A stretch of DNA of 5,497 bases from positions 1-5,497 of the forward strand of contig CAYTNN010000263.1 of NCBI GenBank assembly GCA_964439135.1, written 5' to 3'. Both the position numbers and the translations under genes were made by a program. Below the pieces are notes generated by a model, which was given only the letters and a program-made list of their open reading frames with translations, made no database searches and was not told the origin of the DNA. Shown here in pieces: positions 4,463 through 5,497 of this stretch; positions within the stretch are counted from its first letter, which is position 1, and each line of letters begins with the position of its first letter. Source of the stretch: JAFGPJ01 sp964439135 (GTDB taxonomy: Bacteria; Planctomycetota; Phycisphaerae; Sedimentisphaerales; Anaerobacaceae).

Positions 4463-5497
4463 ATGAAAAGGTTATGTGTTTTTGTGTTGTTGATGTGTTT
4501 TGTGGGTAGTAGTGCTTTTGCCTCTAATGATTTCAACAATGGTAATGTAGGAAATTGGTCAGAGGCCGACCTTTGGAGTGCTGGATATGTTCCAACTGGT
4601 GAAGAAGAGGTCAAGATCAGGAATGAGGGAACAATTTGCACTATAAATACCAGCACCGAAGACTGGGGTGCAGGTCAAAGGTGCAGAGTGTACGAGGGAG
4701 CAACATTGATCATTGAAGAAGGAGCAGAATTACTCGGTGCCGGCTGGATGCGTGTTGGCGCCGGCGACGCCGGCTATGTGCAGCAGACAGGAGGGCTTTT
4801 ACGCCTCACAGCCGGCAAGGACAGTGCTAAGCTTGGCATTGGAGATAGTGGAGGTTCGGATGGCCACTATACTATAAGTGGCGGAGCTATGACATACCTC
4901 GACAACGAGGAAAAACCGGGAGGACAGTTGATCGTAGGAGCCCGCGGCGGCCAGGGAATTTTAACCATAATCGGCACCGGAGCTTCTATTCAGATGGATA
5001 GCCTGATTGTCGGAAATCAAGCCGGAGCTTCCGGTACTCTTGAGTTCCAGGTCGATGCCGCCGGTGTAAGCCCGATCGGCCTCGACGATAGTGCTTCTAT
5101 TGATCCTGAGGGTGATGAAACAACGGCAGCTCTGCTTGTGAGTGCAATTGGTGAACCTCTGATGGCTGATATTTTGTTAGTGGATCTACCGGATGATGCA
5201 AACAGTGCAAATCCCTTTGACACGGTCAATGGTGAGCCTGCACTGGAAGGCGCATCCGTGGTTCTGAGTCTTGAGGGAGGTAATTATTACTACAACCTGA
5301 CCTATGTTGGTGGTGCGGGTAATGATATTGTGCTTACTTTTGACAGCTTTGTAAAGATCGATATGAAAATCGACTTTGCCACGCAGCCTCCTGTGCTTGA
5401 TGGCCAGGTCGATAAAATCTGGGCGGGCTCATCAGCGCAGTATTTCGTCCCTCTGGATGATCCGGCCAATGGCTCCGGTAGCTGGATGGCGTTGTAT
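4463..5497 (+). CDS. Secreted beta-solenoid-like protein with C-terminal CBM9-like domain (3' end cut by window edge)
   Basis: The frame is open from the ATG at 4463 to the last base, 345 codons without a stop; the C-terminus is missing. AGGAG at 4451-4455 with 7-nt spacing makes the start firm. Residues 1-20 form a Sec signal peptide (KR, hydrophobic core LCVFVLLMCFVG, cleavage after AFA), so the product is exported. Residues about 95-205 carry irregular repeats of 25-30 residues with a VG/GIG turn and a GG or G step: MRVGAGDAGYVQQTGG, KLGIGDSGGSDGHYTISGG, LIVGARGGQGILTI, LIVGNQAGASGTLEF. This resembles the right-handed beta-solenoid style of autotransporter-like and planctomycete surface proteins. 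YVGGAGNDIVLTF (281-293) is the usual closing motif of such regions. From about 300, PPVLDGQVDKIW and then GSWMALY match the start of CBM9-like sugar-binding domains. A role in polysaccharide binding or the cell surface is inferred. No catalytic domain is visible, and none can be excluded beyond the edge. It is unrelated to the heme genes. Confidence 0.88.
   Translation, partial: MKRLCVFVLLMCFVGSSAFASNDFNNGNVGNWSEADLWSAGYVPTGEEEVKIRNEGTICTINTSTEDWGAGQRCRVYEGATLIIEEGAELLGAGWMRVGAGDAGYVQQTGGLLRLTAGKDSAKLGIGDSGGSDGHYTISGGAMTYLDNEEKPGGQLIVGARGGQGILTIIGTGASIQMDSLIVGNQAGASGTLEFQVDAAGVSPIGLDDSASIDPEGDETTAALLVSAIGEPLMADILLVDLPDDANSANPFDTVNGEPALEGASVVLSLEGGNYYYNLTYVGGAGNDIVLTFDSFVKIDMKIDFATQPPVLDGQVDKIWAGSSAQYFVPLDDPANGSGSWMALY

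Noticed and set aside
4463..4522. Lipoprotein signal peptide, because of Cys at residues 5 and 12
   Set aside because: No lipobox (L-x-[GA]-C) at the end of the hydrophobic core; AFA followed by Ser fits signal peptidase I.

Overview
The window carries most of a gene cluster for the siroheme-dependent (Ahb, 'alternative') route to heme b, followed by the start of an unrelated secreted surface protein. The Ahb route is known from sulfate-reducing bacteria, methanogens and scattered anaerobes. The last gene encodes a signal peptide, a glycine-rich beta-solenoid-like region and the start of what looks like a CBM9-type carbohydrate-binding domain. That style is common in Planctomycetota, especially Phycisphaerae/Sedimentisphaerales-like genomes. 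An anaerobic or microaerophilic planctomycete is therefore my best guess, but it is inferred from protein style only; a deltaproteobacterium or another PVC lineage remains possible.

Layout: (1) 1-324 (+) is the C-terminal SPASM part of a radical SAM protein, best matching AhbD (heme synthase). (2) 356-1606 (+) is a complete radical SAM protein matching AhbC (12,18-didecarboxysiroheme deacetylase), 31 bp behind the first gene and presumably in one operon with it. (3) 1607-1771 is a convergent junction with two hairpins, a strong Shine-Dalgarno sequence lacking a usable start codon, and a 53-codon open frame. (4) 1772-3163 (-) is a fused CobA-HemD protein (uroporphyrinogen-III methyltransferase plus uroporphyrinogen-III synthase). 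(5) 3164-3421 is a divergent regulatory region with a Fur-box-like palindrome and promoter-like elements in both directions. (6) 3422-3877 (+) is an Lrp/AsnC-type siroheme decarboxylase subunit matching AhbA. (7) 3878-4462 has no convincing gene. It contains a 23-bp-stem inverted repeat, smaller hairpins and a candidate promoter. (8) 4463 to the right edge (+) is the secreted protein, cut by the window end.

Together the genes cover hydroxymethylbilane to uroporphyrinogen III (HemD half), then precorrin-2 (CobA half), and, after siroheme is made elsewhere, siroheme to didecarboxysiroheme (AhbA with an AhbB partner), Fe-coproporphyrin III (AhbC) and heme b (AhbD). The precorrin-2 dehydrogenase/ferrochelatase and AhbB are not in the window. 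The points most worth a second look are the Fur-like palindrome in the divergent promoter region, the lone AhbA, the possible small gene after ahbC, and the long perfect inverted repeat at 4018-4077. I found no clear evidence of a wholly new system.
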